The translations under genes and the position numbers were made by a program. A stretch of 35,090 bases of DNA from positions 1-35,090 of the forward strand of contig CAJOIR010000023.1 in NCBI GenBank assembly GCA_905234685.1, read 5' to 3'. Within the stretch, counting starts at the first letter, position 1; each line of letters opens with the position of its first letter. This DNA comes from Paludibacteraceae bacterium (GTDB lineage Bacteria > Bacteroidota > Bacteroidia > Bacteroidales > Paludibacteraceae). The notes beneath the pieces are model-generated. The model saw nothing but the letters and a program-made list of their open reading frames with translations, did not search any database and was not told the origin of the DNA. This document shows, in pieces, positions 7,283-16,620 of this stretch.

Positions 7283-8704
7283 ATGAGCAAGAAGAAGAAC
7301 CTCCCGTTATACGAGAATATCCTGATAATCGGCATCGCAGCCGAAGGCAAGGCACTGACGCGCATTAACGACTGTGTGGTGTTCGTGCCTTATTGCGTGC
7401 CGGGAGACATAGTTGACTTGCAGATTACCAAGAAGAAACACAACTTCATGGAGGCGCGTGTAGAGCGTTTCGTGAAGTATTCCGACAGGCGATGCGAACC
7501 ACAATGTCCGCACTTCGGCAACTGCGGAGGTTGCAAATGGCAGATACTGCCATACGAAGAACAACTTCGATACAAGCAACAACAGATAACCGACAACCTC
7601 ACACGCATAGGCAAGGTTGAGTTACCCGCTATCAGTCCCATTCTCGGTTCGGAGCGTATCTACGAATACCGCAACAAACTGGAGTTTACTTTCTCCGACC
7701 AGCGTTGGGTAAGTTGGGAAGACATTCACGCGGCAGGCGGAATAGACAATGTGGAACGCGGTCACGGTGTAGGTTTTCATATCACCAACTGCTTCGACAA
7801 GGTACTTGACATCACAGACTGCCGACTCATGCCGCCGCTGAACAACCAGATACGCAACTTCATTCGTGACTACGCAGTCAGCCATAACCTCACCTTCTTC
7901 AATCTGCGTCAGCAGACGGGTTTCCTCAGAACTATGATACTGCGTACCACTGAGCATGGTGCCGTAATGCTAATCATGGTGTTTGCAGAGGAACAGACAG
8001 ACGCGCAGAATGCACTATTGCAGGCTATTCATGAGAACTTTCCGCAGATAACCTCACTCCTGTATGTCATCAATCAGAAAGCCAACGACACTATCAACGA
8101 CTTGCCTGTTCACCTCTTTTTCGGCGAAGACCATATCATGGAACAGATGGAGGATTTGCAGTTCAAGATTGGTCCCAAGTCTTTCTATCAGACCAACACG
8201 CGTCAGGCGTATGAACTCTACAAAGTAGCAAGACAGGCGGCTCAACTAAGCGGCAACGAACTTGTGTTCGACCTATATACAGGCACCGGCACCATTGCCA
8301 ACTTCGTTGCAAGGCAGGCAAAGCAAGTGATTGGCATTGAGTATGTGCCCGAAGCGATAGAAGATGCACGGGTGAACTCCCAGATAAACGGCATCACCAA
8401 CACACTCTTCTTTGCCGGCGACATGAAAGACATACTCAACCGTGACTTCATCGCCGAACACGGCAGACCTGATGTCATCATCACCGACCCGCCGCGTGCG
8501 GGAATGCATGAAGACGTGGTGAACACCATTCTCTTTGCCGCACCCGAGCGCATCGTATATGTAAGCTGTAACCCTGCCACGCAGGCGCGTGACCTTGCAT
8601 TGCTTGATGACGCCTACAAGGTGACACGTGTACAACCTGTCGATATGTTTCCGCACACACAGCATGTGGAGAATGTTGTGTTGCTGGAGAAAAGAAAGTC
8701 GTGA
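7283..8704 (+). CDS. rlmD: 23S rRNA (uracil-1939-C5)-methyltransferase RlmD (RumA type)
   Basis: This is a 473-residue SAM-dependent enzyme that makes 5-methyluridine in RNA. Order of parts: N-terminal TRAM domain (about 8-65); [4Fe-4S] cysteines Cys71, Cys75, Cys81 and Cys84 (CEPQCPHFGNCGGC); central RNA-binding domain; and methyltransferase domain with SAM motif FDLYTGTGT (329-337), DPPRAGMH, the nucleophile Cys429 in VSCNPAT, and the general-base Glu in HTQHVENVV near the C-terminus. All catalytic features are intact. It starts 6 nt after the amidase-like gene and ends 22 nt before the protease, so the three are probably co-transcribed. Bacteroidota often carry more than one RumA paralogue, so the exact target uridine (747 or 1939) is assigned by family only. 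Confidence 0.93.
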   Translation: MSKKKNLPLYENILIIGIAAEGKALTRINDCVVFVPYCVPGDIVDLQITKKKHNFMEARVERFVKYSDRRCEPQCPHFGNCGGCKWQILPYEEQLRYKQQQITDNLTRIGKVELPAISPILGSERIYEYRNKLEFTFSDQRWVSWEDIHAAGGIDNVERGHGVGFHITNCFDKVLDITDCRLMPPLNNQIRNFIRDYAVSHNLTFFNLRQQTGFLRTMILRTTEHGAVMLIMVFAEEQTDAQNALLQAIHENFPQITSLLYVINQKANDTINDLPVHLFFGEDHIMEQMEDLQFKIGPKSFYQTNTRQAYELYKVARQAAQLSGNELVFDLYTGTGTIANFVARQAKQVIGIEYVPEAIEDARVNSQINGITNTLFFAGDMKDILNRDFIAEHGRPDVIITDPPRAGMHEDVVNTILFAAPERIVYVSCNPATQARDLALLDDAYKVTRVQPVDMFPHTQHVENVVLLEKRKS

Positions 8705-8726
8705 CAATCAAACAAGTTGAGAGAAT

Positions 8727-10217
8727 ATGAGAATCATTGCAAGCGTACTTGTGTCATTGGTGTCTGTCTGTTTGTGGGCTGACATCTGTTTCATAGGTTT
8801 CACCGACAAACATGGTACTACAGGTTCACTCGACCACCCCGAAGAATACCTCTCGGCAAAGGCACTCGCCAGACGCCAGAGTCAGAACATTGTGACTGAC
8901 TCGCTCGACCTGCCTGTGTCGGAACTATATATCGACTCCCTACGTCGCATGGGCTACAAAGTGCGCTATACCACCAAATGGTTGAACGGAGTAGTGGCAG
9001 AGGCGCCTGCCGGTGGCAACATTCTTGACATGATGAGCATCAGTTTCATAAGAACCATGCAATATACAAGGCGTAATGACATACTGCCTCCTCCATACAG
9101 CAAGCGTATGACTGTCAACAAGACAGACATCGGACTGATAACAACCAGCGCTGACCGGTATGCCGCACAATACACCACTATGCTCCGCCTTGACTCGCTC
9201 TTCCGACTGGGTTTCTATGGTCAGGGCAAGACCATTGCAGTGGTTGACAACGGTTTCCTTAATGTCAACACTGCCGATGCCTTCACTCATACCAGACCTC
9301 ACATTCTCGGCACATACGACATAGTGGAGCTTTCTGATAATGTATATTCAACAGGTTTCCACGGAGCCGCAGTGCTTTCGCTGATTTCAGGTGCCCGTGG
9401 CGACACTCTGCTTGGCACGGCACCGGAGAGCGACTTCTACCTCTTTCACACTGAAGACGACGACTCCGAGTCAATGCTGGAAGTTGACAATATGGTGCGT
9501 GCTTTCGAGTTGGCGGACTCGCTTGGGGCCGACATCATCACCGCCTCGCTCGGGTATTATGTGTTCAACGATGAAAGCACCAGTTTCACATACGCCGACA
9601 TGAACGGCAAGACCGCACGATGCTCACTCGCTGCCACTGTTGCCGCAAACAAAGGCATACTCGTCTTTATAGCTGCCGGCAACGAAGGTAACAAAGAATG
9701 GCATTATATCGATGCGCCTGCCGATGCCGAAGACATTCTGACCGTTGGAGGTGTTGACATCAATCGTGAACACAGCACTTTCTCGTCTTACGGCCCTACC
9801 GCTGACGGCAGAGTCAAACCTGACATCTGTGCTATGGCTACCAATGTGCCTTACTACTACCCCGATGCCTTCTACGCCAGTAGCGGGACTTCGTTCGCAA
9901 CACCCATAATGGCGGGTGCCGCCGCAACACTATGGTCGGCTATGCCTCAACTGACTGCCAGAGAAATAAGGCAGAAACTCATTCATTCCGCTGACCGTTA
10001 TCTCACACCCGACTCTGCCTACGGCTACGGCATTCCAGACCTCGTCGCAGCATACTATGACACACCGTCTGCCATCGAATATGCCATGCCTGCCGAAGCC
10101 GAGACCATTGCCATATACGACATCAGCGGACATTATATGGGCACACAATCAGCAATCCTTCCTCGTGGTATATATATTGTCAAACGTGGAAATAATACAA
10201 CAAAGATAGTAAAATAA
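8727..10217 (+). CDS. Secreted subtilisin-like (S8) serine protease with type IX-like C-terminal tail
   Basis: This is a 496-residue exported endopeptidase. A signal peptide (about 1-18) and a propeptide-like N-terminal region (about 20-140) precede the S8 domain. The catalytic triad is Asp174 (VVDNGF), His212 (GFHGAAV) and Ser389 (SSGTSFATP), with the oxyanion Asn319 in AAGNEG. After the catalytic domain, about 40 residues run IAIYDISGHYMG … LPRGIYIVKRG … KIVK. This is the pattern of a short type A type IX secretion tail, which is cut off as the protein reaches the surface. It lies 22 nt after rlmD in the same orientation. Protease function is secure; surface export by T9SS is inferred from the tail. 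Confidence 0.92.
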   Translation: MRIIASVLVSLVSVCLWADICFIGFTDKHGTTGSLDHPEEYLSAKALARRQSQNIVTDSLDLPVSELYIDSLRRMGYKVRYTTKWLNGVVAEAPAGGNILDMMSISFIRTMQYTRRNDILPPPYSKRMTVNKTDIGLITTSADRYAAQYTTMLRLDSLFRLGFYGQGKTIAVVDNGFLNVNTADAFTHTRPHILGTYDIVELSDNVYSTGFHGAAVLSLISGARGDTLLGTAPESDFYLFHTEDDDSESMLEVDNMVRAFELADSLGADIITASLGYYVFNDESTSFTYADMNGKTARCSLAATVAANKGILVFIAAGNEGNKEWHYIDAPADAEDILTVGGVDINREHSTFSSYGPTADGRVKPDICAMATNVPYYYPDAFYASSGTSFATPIMAGAAATLWSAMPQLTAREIRQKLIHSADRYLTPDSAYGYGIPDLVAAYYDTPSAIEYAMPAEAETIAIYDISGHYMGTQSAILPRGIYIVKRGNNTTKIVK

Positions 10218-10220
10218 AAT

Positions 10221-10317
10221 GGGTAAGCTTACTACATCGCACCGCTACAACCTCCTACCCTTGCTTCGGTCAAGACCTGGGGGAATTCAGAGGGAGCTGG
10301 TCGTGTAGGACTTACCC
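10221..10317 (-). ncRNA. ffs: Signal recognition particle RNA (4.5S-type, small bacterial SRP RNA)
   Basis: On the minus strand a 97-nt stretch begins GGGTAAG and ends CTTACCC, which pair to close a long hairpin; a second helix CTACA/TGTAG follows inward. Near the tip are the SRP symmetric-loop halves CAGG (10279-10276) and AGCA (10265-10262), followed by AAGGGTAGGAGG, as in other small SRP RNAs. A TTTG-20-TACTTTTG promoter ends 5 nt before the first base, which fixes the transcript start. Its role is to bind Ffh and target nascent membrane and secreted proteins to FtsY. The tip is UC-UUGACC-GA instead of the canonical GGAA tetraloop. The 3' end abuts the stop codon of the convergent protease. 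Confidence 0.85.
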
Positions 10318-10321
10318 GCTG

Positions 10322-10353
10322 CAAAAGTACTGCTTCTTTTTCATATACGCAAA
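10322..10353 (-). promoter_or_regulatory. Promoter of the SRP RNA gene
   Basis: Minus-strand TTTG (10353-10350), a 20-nt spacer, TACTTTTG (10329-10322), then 4 nt to the first base of the RNA. The spacing to the RNA start supports both calls. Confidence 0.75.
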
Positions 10354-10412
10354 TCATACATCAATTATACGCATTTTTTAACTGATTAACACCATATCTC
10401 AACCTGCACTTC

Positions 10413-10478
10413 ACGGACGATACACGGACGATACACGGACGATATACGGACGATACACGAACTATACACGGACGATAA
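10413..10478 (+). repeat. Six tandem 11-bp repeats (unit ACGGACGATAC)
   Basis: Six exact-length units follow each other: two perfect, one ending T, one perfect, one degenerate (ACGAACTATAC) and one ending AA. The array lies about 55 nt before the helicase start and downstream of the divergent SRP RNA promoter. The rest of 10354-10531 shows no gene and no clear TAnnTTTG promoter for the helicase. Confidence 0.9.
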
Positions 10479-10531
10479 ATGTAAGATTACTGAAAGAGGA
10501 AGATACCAACTGACAACTGTTAATAATACTC

Positions 10532-11914
10532 TTGCTTACCGATTTTCTCATATCACGCATACGCGCAGAGTTGCCTTTCGAACCTAATCAGGGGCAACAG
10601 GAGTTGTTGTGTAAACTCGGAGGCTTTCTCACATCAACCGCCGACAACCGCACATTCCTGCTCTGCGGTTACGCTGGCACAGGCAAGACCTCTGTCATTG
10701 CTGCCCTTGTGCGTGCTCTCCGCAAACTTCAGCAAAAGACAGTGCTTCTCGCACCCACAGGCAGAGCGGCCAAAGTGCTTGCTGCTTACTCAGGTTTTGC
10801 TGCCTACACCGTACACAAGCAGATATACCGCCAGAAGCAGGCTGGTATCGATAGTTTCTCTCTTTCATACAATGCGGCACAAGACACCATATTCATAGTT
10901 GACGAAGCTTCAATGCTCTCAAACAACGGAGACAACACCGCTTTCGGCACAGGCAGACTCCTTGACGACCTTATTCAATATGTCTTCTCAGGCCGCAACT
11001 GTTCTCTCATACTCATTGGCGATGATGCACAGTTGCCTCCGGTAGGACAAGACGACAGTCCTGCGCTTAGTGCCGAATGGCTTGGTGGATACGGGTTGAC
11101 TGTTGCTTCGCACACACTGACACAGGTAGCAAGGCAGGCTCTTGAGAGCGGCATACTCTGCAATGCCACCATGCTACGTGAGCAACTGGCGGCAGGAAAC
11201 GTCAACGTAATGCCGCAGTTTCAGTTAGATGGCTTCAGCGACATTCAGCGTATATCAGGCTCCGACCTCACAGAGGAATTGGAGCGCGCCTACCGTGAGG
11301 CAGGTGTAGCAGAGACGATGGTGGTCACACGCACCAACAAACGAATGAACCTCTATAACCAAGGCATACGGGTACGCATTCTGTGGAAAGAGGAAGAGGT
11401 TACTGGTGGTGACCGCCTGATGGTGACAAAAAACAACTACTATTGGACACGCCAGTACGAAGGTATCGACTTCCTTGCCAACGGCGACATCTTTGAAGTG
11501 GAGAGACTTAGAAACCGCAGAGAGTTATATGGCTACCGCTTTGCAGACGCCTCACTAAGAGCTGTGGACTACGACTGGGAGATAGATGCTGTTGTCTGGC
11601 TTGACACTCTGTTTACTGACTCGCCTGACGAGTCATACAAGATGCTGAGACAACTCTTTGACCGCATAGCGGAAGACTATCCGGAGATACGCTCGCGTAA
11701 GGAGCTTGTAAAGACAATAATGGAAAACCCCTACTACAACGCCTTGCAAGTGAAACACGCCTACGCAGTCACATGTCACAAGGCGCAAGGAGGACAATGG
11801 CGGCGAGTGTTCATCGACCAGGGCAACATCACACCCGAGCAACTGGGTACTGACTACTACCGCTGGTTATACACTGCATTGACGAGAGCAACAGAGCAGG
11901 TATTCTTGATATAA
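10532..11914 (+). CDS. RecD-like superfamily 1 ATP-dependent DNA helicase (AAA/UvrD-C2 type)
   Basis: This is a 460-residue DNA helicase of the short RecD2/Dda-like group common in Bacteroidota. Walker A is GYAGTGKT (46-53), with TxGx motif APTGRAAKVL, Walker B DEAS (124-127) and motif III GDDAQLPPV (163-171). The C-terminal UvrD-C-like half carries AVTCHKAQGGQW and YTALTRA. It presumably acts in DNA repair or recombination. The start is TTG at 10532: an in-frame stop lies at 10511-10513, no ATG lies between, and LTDFLISRIRAELPFEPNQGQ matches the usual N-terminus. It is convergent with rlmB, with 36 nt between stops, and is preceded by the 11-bp tandem array. The precise cellular role is not known. 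Confidence 0.88.
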   Translation: MLTDFLISRIRAELPFEPNQGQQELLCKLGGFLTSTADNRTFLLCGYAGTGKTSVIAALVRALRKLQQKTVLLAPTGRAAKVLAAYSGFAAYTVHKQIYRQKQAGIDSFSLSYNAAQDTIFIVDEASMLSNNGDNTAFGTGRLLDDLIQYVFSGRNCSLILIGDDAQLPPVGQDDSPALSAEWLGGYGLTVASHTLTQVARQALESGILCNATMLREQLAAGNVNVMPQFQLDGFSDIQRISGSDLTEELERAYREAGVAETMVVTRTNKRMNLYNQGIRVRILWKEEEVTGGDRLMVTKNNYYWTRQYEGIDFLANGDIFEVERLRNRRELYGYRFADASLRAVDYDWEIDAVVWLDTLFTDSPDESYKMLRQLFDRIAEDYPEIRSRKELVKTIMENPYYNALQVKHAYAVTCHKAQGGQWRRVFIDQGNITPEQLGTDYYRWLYTALTRATEQVFLI

Positions 11915-11950
11915 AGCGACAAGAAAATGTGTCCTATACGCCGAAATGTG

Positions 11951-12724
11951 TTATCTGCGCTGACGTAGTACTTCGTAGATGAATATACCGGCAGCCACAC
12001 TTACATTCAGCGACTCTATTGCGCCGGTCATCGGTATTCTTACTTTCTCCGTACAGAGTTTCAGGTTTTCCTCATATATACCCGTATCCTCACTACCCAT
12101 CACTATTGCAACAGGTTGACTGAAATCAGCCTCAGTGTACAGTTTGTCGGTATGCTCGGTAGCCGCCACCACTGTAAGACCGCACTCACGGAGAAAGCGG
12201 AGCGTGTTCTGCAGGTTCTCCACTTTGCATACAGGCAGAGTATGCAGTGCGCCGGCACTCGTCTTCATGGCATCACCGTTTATGCTTACACTGCCTCTTG
12301 CCGGAATAACAAGTGCATCAACACCAGCACATGCACAAGTACGCGCTATAGCACCGAAGTTACGCATGTCGGTTATGCCGTCAAGCACTACGAGGAATGG
12401 CACTCTGCCCTGCTCATAGAGCATTGGCACAAGCTGCTCAACATGCTGAAACTCGACAGGTGAGAGGAAGGCAATGACACCCTGATGATTCTTGTCGGTG
12501 TACTGGTTGAGGCGTTCAAGAGGCACACGCTGTACTGGAGTGGCTGTGCCCTGAAGTTTACCAAGCAGTTCTTTGGCGAGTTGTGAGCCTATATCACGAC
12601 GAACGAGGACCTTGTCAAGCTCCTTGCCTGCATCTATAGCCTCCATTACGGCACGAATACCGAATATCATCTCACGCTCTTTCGGACGACGGGTCTTGTA
12701 TTCATTGTTAGGTCTTGTGTTCAT
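11951..12724 (-). CDS. rlmB: SpoU/TrmH-family rRNA 2'-O-methyltransferase (RlmB-type)
   Basis: This is a SPOUT methyltransferase that 2'-O-methylates RNA, most likely guanosine 2251 in the 23S peptidyl-transferase loop. The N-terminal substrate-binding domain starts at REMIFGIRAVMEAI. The knotted domain carries motif 1 DMRNFGAIARTCACAGV, motif 2 AIVMGSEDTGI and motif 3 IPMTGAIESLNVSVAAGI, all intact. I chose the ATG at 12724 because it overlaps the dsbD stop as ATGA, the usual coupled arrangement; an ATG at 12736 would add four residues. It is the last gene of nadE-dsbD-rlmB. TrmH paralogues share these motifs, so the RlmB assignment relies on the N-terminal domain and length. Confidence 0.88.
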   Translation of the reverse strand: MNTRPNNEYKTRRPKEREMIFGIRAVMEAIDAGKELDKVLVRRDIGSQLAKELLGKLQGTATPVQRVPLERLNQYTDKNHQGVIAFLSPVEFQHVEQLVPMLYEQGRVPFLVVLDGITDMRNFGAIARTCACAGVDALVIPARGSVSINGDAMKTSAGALHTLPVCKVENLQNTLRFLRECGLTVVAATEHTDKLYTEADFSQPVAIVMGSEDTGIYEENLKLCTEKVRIPMTGAIESLNVSVAAGIFIYEVLRQRR

Positions 12725-14601
12725 TGCTGTAGCCACTTGAGGAATTGTTCAACATCTTCATTATACGAATAAGCAGTGCCAAACTTGTTACCGTTGTTGT
12801 CAAGTTTGACATAGTAAGGCTGAGCATTGGCTCCGTACATAGTACGCTGCAGGTAACTCCAGCGGTCGCCAACAGTACGCAGACGTGTCTGTTTGCCATT
12901 CTCTGTTACATACTGAGGCTCAGGCAGACGCGTCTTGTCGTCAACCATAAGTGTTACAACCACATAGTTCTGCAACTCCTGCTCCACACGCTTGTCTGTG
13001 AGCACCTTTGCCTCCATCTTGCGGCAGTTGACGCAACCGTAGCCTGAGAAATCAACAAGAACACGCTTGTTTTCCTTTCTCGCCTTCTCAAGAGCTGCAT
13101 CGAAATCATGAAGCACCGGAGAACTGTTTAACTGGTTGGCTGCAGCATTGCTTACCCAGTCTTGCGTCTCCATAGGCGGAGCAAAAGCGGATATAGCCTT
13201 CAGCGGTGCTCCCCACAATCCTGGTATCATATACATGGCAAAGGAGAGAGAGATTACTGCAAGCATGAAACGCAGCACGCCTATGCCCTCAGTCTTCTCC
13301 TCATGACGGAAACGGAATAGTCCGAGCAGATATATGCCAAGCAAAGCAAATATAACAATCCAGAGAGCGAGAAAGACTTCCCGGTCAAGCAGATGCCAAC
13401 CGTATGCAAGGTCTGCCACAGAGAAGAACTTAAGCGAGAGAGCAAGTTCAAGGAATGCAAGCACCACCTTGAACGAGTCCATCCAGCCACCGGAGCGTGG
13501 CAACTTCTTCATCCACTGCGGGAACATGGCAAACAGGGAGAAAGGCAAAGCCAGAGCCACAGCAAAGCCAAGCATACCCAGAGCAGGAGCAAGCAGTGTC
13601 TTACCAGCTGCCTCTACAAGCAGAGTGCCTATTATCGGGCCGGTGCATGAGAAAGACACTATCACCAACGTAAATGCCATAAGCAGTATGCTGAGCATGC
13701 CTGAAGTGCTTCGTGCCTTGTTGTCGAGGCGTGTACTCCACGATGAAGGCAGAGTTATCTCGAACGCTCCGAAGAAAGAGAGTGCAAACACCACAAGCAG
13801 GACGAAGAAGAATATATTCACAACAGCATTCGTGCTTATGTCGTTTAGTGCACTTGCACCGAATATGACAGTTACAAGCAGACCCAATGCAACATAGATG
13901 ATGACAATGGAGAGACCATAGAGCACTGCGTCTTTCACCGCTCTGCCGCTCTGACTACGCTTCATAAAGAAACTGACAGTCATCGGTATGATAGGCCAGA
14001 CACAGGGAGTGAAGATTGCAAGGAGTCCACCAAGCAAACCAAAGAGGAATATCCAAATCAACGAAACGGAGTGGTTGTCAGTTTCTGCAGCAGGAGTCAC
14101 TTCTTCAAAGTTCAGAGTAACCGGCTCAAAGGCTATGAGCACAGAAGAAGGTGTGGTTATGTCAAACATATACCTGTCTGACACACAATTCTTGTCGTCA
14201 CAAGCAGAAAATGACAATTCGCCTGCAGGCATCTTCAGTTTGTCAAGCAGTGACACAGGTATGACTGCAGTCATAGTGACAGTCTTCTCAAAGTATGCCA
14301 ACTCCATGTCAAACAAAGGGTCATATTTCCTCTGCGGCTCCTGCATTGTGACAAGAGAGAGAGACTTCACCTCCTCACCGTTGTCAGTAAGGAGAAGAGA
14401 AGTCGGTATAGGCCCGCCATCAGGGATACTGGTGTCATAAACATGCCAGCCTTTCTGCACTTCAGCCTCGAATGTAAGCACAATATCTGTGTCTCGCGGA
14501 GTCTGCTCAACAGACCACCGAACAGGCTTAAGGATTCCTTCTGCCGCCACCGAAGACAGACAACAGAGTGCCGCTATGAATATAATAATGCGTTTCTTCA
14601 T
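12721..14601 (-). CDS. dsbD: Thiol:disulfide interchange protein DsbD
   Basis: This 626-residue membrane protein carries electrons from cytoplasmic thioredoxin to periplasmic thiol proteins. After a signal peptide (about 1-20) comes the alpha domain with cysteine pair Cys134/Cys139 (CDDKNC). Then comes an eight-helix beta domain with buried cysteines Cys200 (FTPCVWPIIP) and Cys319 (SFSCTGPIIG). A C-terminal thioredoxin-like gamma domain carries Cys523-Val-Asn-Cys526 within FSGYGCVNCRKME. All three redox pairs are present, so the relay looks complete. It sits 28 nt after nadE and overlaps rlmB by ATGA, making a minus-strand operon with no obvious functional link between members. Confidence 0.95.
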   Translation of the reverse strand: MKKRIIIFIAALCCLSSVAAEGILKPVRWSVEQTPRDTDIVLTFEAEVQKGWHVYDTSIPDGGPIPTSLLLTDNGEEVKSLSLVTMQEPQRKYDPLFDMELAYFEKTVTMTAVIPVSLLDKLKMPAGELSFSACDDKNCVSDRYMFDITTPSSVLIAFEPVTLNFEEVTPAAETDNHSVSLIWIFLFGLLGGLLAIFTPCVWPIIPMTVSFFMKRSQSGRAVKDAVLYGLSIVIIYVALGLLVTVIFGASALNDISTNAVVNIFFFVLLVVFALSFFGAFEITLPSSWSTRLDNKARSTSGMLSILLMAFTLVIVSFSCTGPIIGTLLVEAAGKTLLAPALGMLGFAVALALPFSLFAMFPQWMKKLPRSGGWMDSFKVVLAFLELALSLKFFSVADLAYGWHLLDREVFLALWIVIFALLGIYLLGLFRFRHEEKTEGIGVLRFMLAVISLSFAMYMIPGLWGAPLKAISAFAPPMETQDWVSNAAANQLNSSPVLHDFDAALEKARKENKRVLVDFSGYGCVNCRKMEAKVLTDKRVEQELQNYVVVTLMVDDKTRLPEPQYVTENGKQTRLRTVGDRWSYLQRTMYGANAQPYYVKLDNNGNKFGTAYSYNEDVEQFLKWLQQ

Positions 14602-14629
14602 ATCTCGTTTACCATTTCTTCTTTCTCTT

Positions 14630-16528
14630 TTACAAAGGGTTTACATCGCTTGGCATGCGGAGGTCTCCACGCGGTGAGAGCGACAGAGACACAACCTTAG
14701 GACCATCAGGCAGACATGAGCGCTTATACTGTTGGGTGAAGAAGCGACGGAAGAAGACGTCAAGCCACTTCTGTATCTCCTCTTCAGTGTAGTCGTCAGC
14801 GAAGATGAGATTGGCAATATAGCGAATCTTGTCCTTGGAGAAACCATAGCGCAAAGTGTAATACATGAAGAAGTCATGCAACTCGTAAGGCCCAATCTTG
14901 TCCTCAGTCTTCTGTGCGATATTACCCTCTTTGTCGGTAGGCAGAAGTTCAGGTGAGACAGGAGTGCCCACGATGTCAAGCAGAATGTCGCGTACTTCGT
15001 CAGAGAAGTAGTTCTGTGCTTCGTACTCAACCACATATCTTACAACAGTCTTGGGTACTCCTGCATTGATGCCATACATTGACATGTGGTCGGCATTATA
15101 AGTGCACCAACCGAGAGCGAGTTCAGACATGTCGCCAGTGCCAACAACCAAGCCTCCGTATTTGTTAGCCATATCCATCAGAATCTGCGTACGCTCACGG
15201 GCCTGCGCATTCTCGTAGGTGATATCATGCTCCTCAGGGTCGTGATTAATATCCTGAAAATGCATCATGACCGAGTCGCGTATAGGAATCTCATGCTGCG
15301 AGATACCAAGCAACTCCATAAGAGCAAGAGCATTCTGATATGTGCGGTCGGAAGTGCCGAAGCCAGGCATGGTGACACCTATAATCTGCTTGCGGTTGTA
15401 GCCAAGCAAATCGGCAGTTAGCACACAGACAAGCAGGGCAAGAGTGCTGTCAAGTCCTCCTGACACACCAATGACAAGAGTCTTGGCGTGAGTGTGCTCC
15501 CAGCGTCTTGCGAGAGCAGAAGTCTGTATGCGGAGTACGTCTTCGCAGAATTCGTCACGCTCCTGCGGCTGCGGTATAAACGGATTCTTGCGGAAGTGAC
15601 GATGCACAGGCACGATGACAGGCTCCTCGTCCTCACGGGGAGCGACATAAATCTTGCGGTAAGCCTCTGTCTTGTCCTTGGTGAAATTGGTATTGCGCTG
15701 ACGGTCTGTACGCAGACGCTCAATATCAAACTCCTGTATCGTCATGCTCGACTCACGCAGGAAGCGCTCTCCTTCGCAAAGCATTTTGCCGTTCTCGGCT
15801 ATATATGTGCTACCACCGAAGACCACATCGGTAGTACTCTCGCCTACTCCAGAGGAGGTATATACATAACCGCAGTGCACACGTGAAGACTGTTGCATAA
15901 TCATCTGACGCCGGAAAGAGTGCTTGCCTGTCACGCAGTTACTGCTTGACAAGTTGAAGATAAGTTCCGCTCCCTGAATAGCAAGCTGCGTACTCGGCGG
16001 AAGCGGTGACCAAAGGTCTTCGCACAACTCCACACCGAAACTATAGTCGCGTGTAAGGAAGAGCAAGTCACGCCCGAAAGGCACTTCATCGTTCCAGAGT
16101 TCTATCTTCGGCAGACAATTACGCCCAGAAGTAAACCAACGCTTCTCATAGAACTCGGCTGTGTTGGGGAGGTTGATTTTAGGCACAACGCCAACCACAT
16201 CTCCATCGGTCATGACGATAGCGCAGTTGTAGAGGTTGTTGTCGCTCTGCAGAGGCGCACCCACGATGACAATGATGCTCTTACCAGCGGTGTGATTGCA
16301 TATATCCTCGAGTGCCACGAGTGCATCCGACTGCAGTTGCTGCATAAAGAAGAGGTCTGCACAAGTGTAGCCCGTAACAGAGAGTTCGGGGAAACAGACA
16401 ATCTGCACACCTTCTTCGACCGCCTCGTCGATCTGCTGTTTAATCTGCTCTGCATTGTACTTACAATCAGCCAAGCGCAAGAGTGGCACAGCCGCCGCCA
16501 CACGCACAAATCCGTAGTTTCTGTTCAT
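14630..16528 (-). CDS. nadE: Glutamine-dependent NAD+ synthetase
   Basis: This 632-residue two-domain enzyme makes NAD+ from deamido-NAD+, ATP and glutamine. The N-terminal nitrilase-fold glutaminase has the catalytic triad Glu48 (FPELSVTGY), Lys117 (VPKINLPN) and Cys169 (VELCEDLW). The C-terminal synthetase has the PP-loop SGGLDST (356-362), the conserved GTGDMSELALGWCTYNADHM segment, and a C-terminal KRSCLPDGPKV. Length is normal for the long glutamine-dependent form. It heads nadE-dsbD-rlmB, and a TTG-20-TATCTTTG promoter lies about 50 nt upstream. Nothing is unusual in its sequence. Confidence 0.96.
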   Translation of the reverse strand: MNRNYGFVRVAAAVPLLRLADCKYNAEQIKQQIDEAVEEGVQIVCFPELSVTGYTCADLFFMQQLQSDALVALEDICNHTAGKSIIVIVGAPLQSDNNLYNCAIVMTDGDVVGVVPKINLPNTAEFYEKRWFTSGRNCLPKIELWNDEVPFGRDLLFLTRDYSFGVELCEDLWSPLPPSTQLAIQGAELIFNLSSSNCVTGKHSFRRQMIMQQSSRVHCGYVYTSSGVGESTTDVVFGGSTYIAENGKMLCEGERFLRESSMTIQEFDIERLRTDRQRNTNFTKDKTEAYRKIYVAPREDEEPVIVPVHRHFRKNPFIPQPQERDEFCEDVLRIQTSALARRWEHTHAKTLVIGVSGGLDSTLALLVCVLTADLLGYNRKQIIGVTMPGFGTSDRTYQNALALMELLGISQHEIPIRDSVMMHFQDINHDPEEHDITYENAQARERTQILMDMANKYGGLVVGTGDMSELALGWCTYNADHMSMYGINAGVPKTVVRYVVEYEAQNYFSDEVRDILLDIVGTPVSPELLPTDKEGNIAQKTEDKIGPYELHDFFMYYTLRYGFSKDKIRYIANLIFADDYTEEEIQKWLDVFFRRFFTQQYKRSCLPDGPKVVSLSLSPRGDLRMPSDVNPL

Positions 16529-16578
16529 AAGGAAGTTTATAGTTTAATGTTTAAAGTTCGGGGCTTTGTTTGCGGGTA

Positions 16579-16609
16579 CAAAGATAATAAATCGAAGTAT
16601 GTTATGCAA
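16579..16609 (-). promoter_or_regulatory. Bacteroidota-type promoter of nadE-dsbD-rlmB
   Basis: Minus-strand TTG (16609-16607), a 20-nt spacer, then TATCTTTG (16586-16579), about 50 nt before the nadE ATG at 16528. Confidence 0.6.
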
Positions 16610-16620
16610 GAAAAAAAGCA

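Noticed and set aside
10413..10478. Possible CRISPR array
   Set aside because: The 11-bp units are contiguous with no spacers and no cas genes are present.
13334..13897. A 187-codon open frame opposite dsbD
   Set aside because: It is the complement of the DsbD membrane domain; its Ser/Arg/Asn-rich product looks like an antisense translation.
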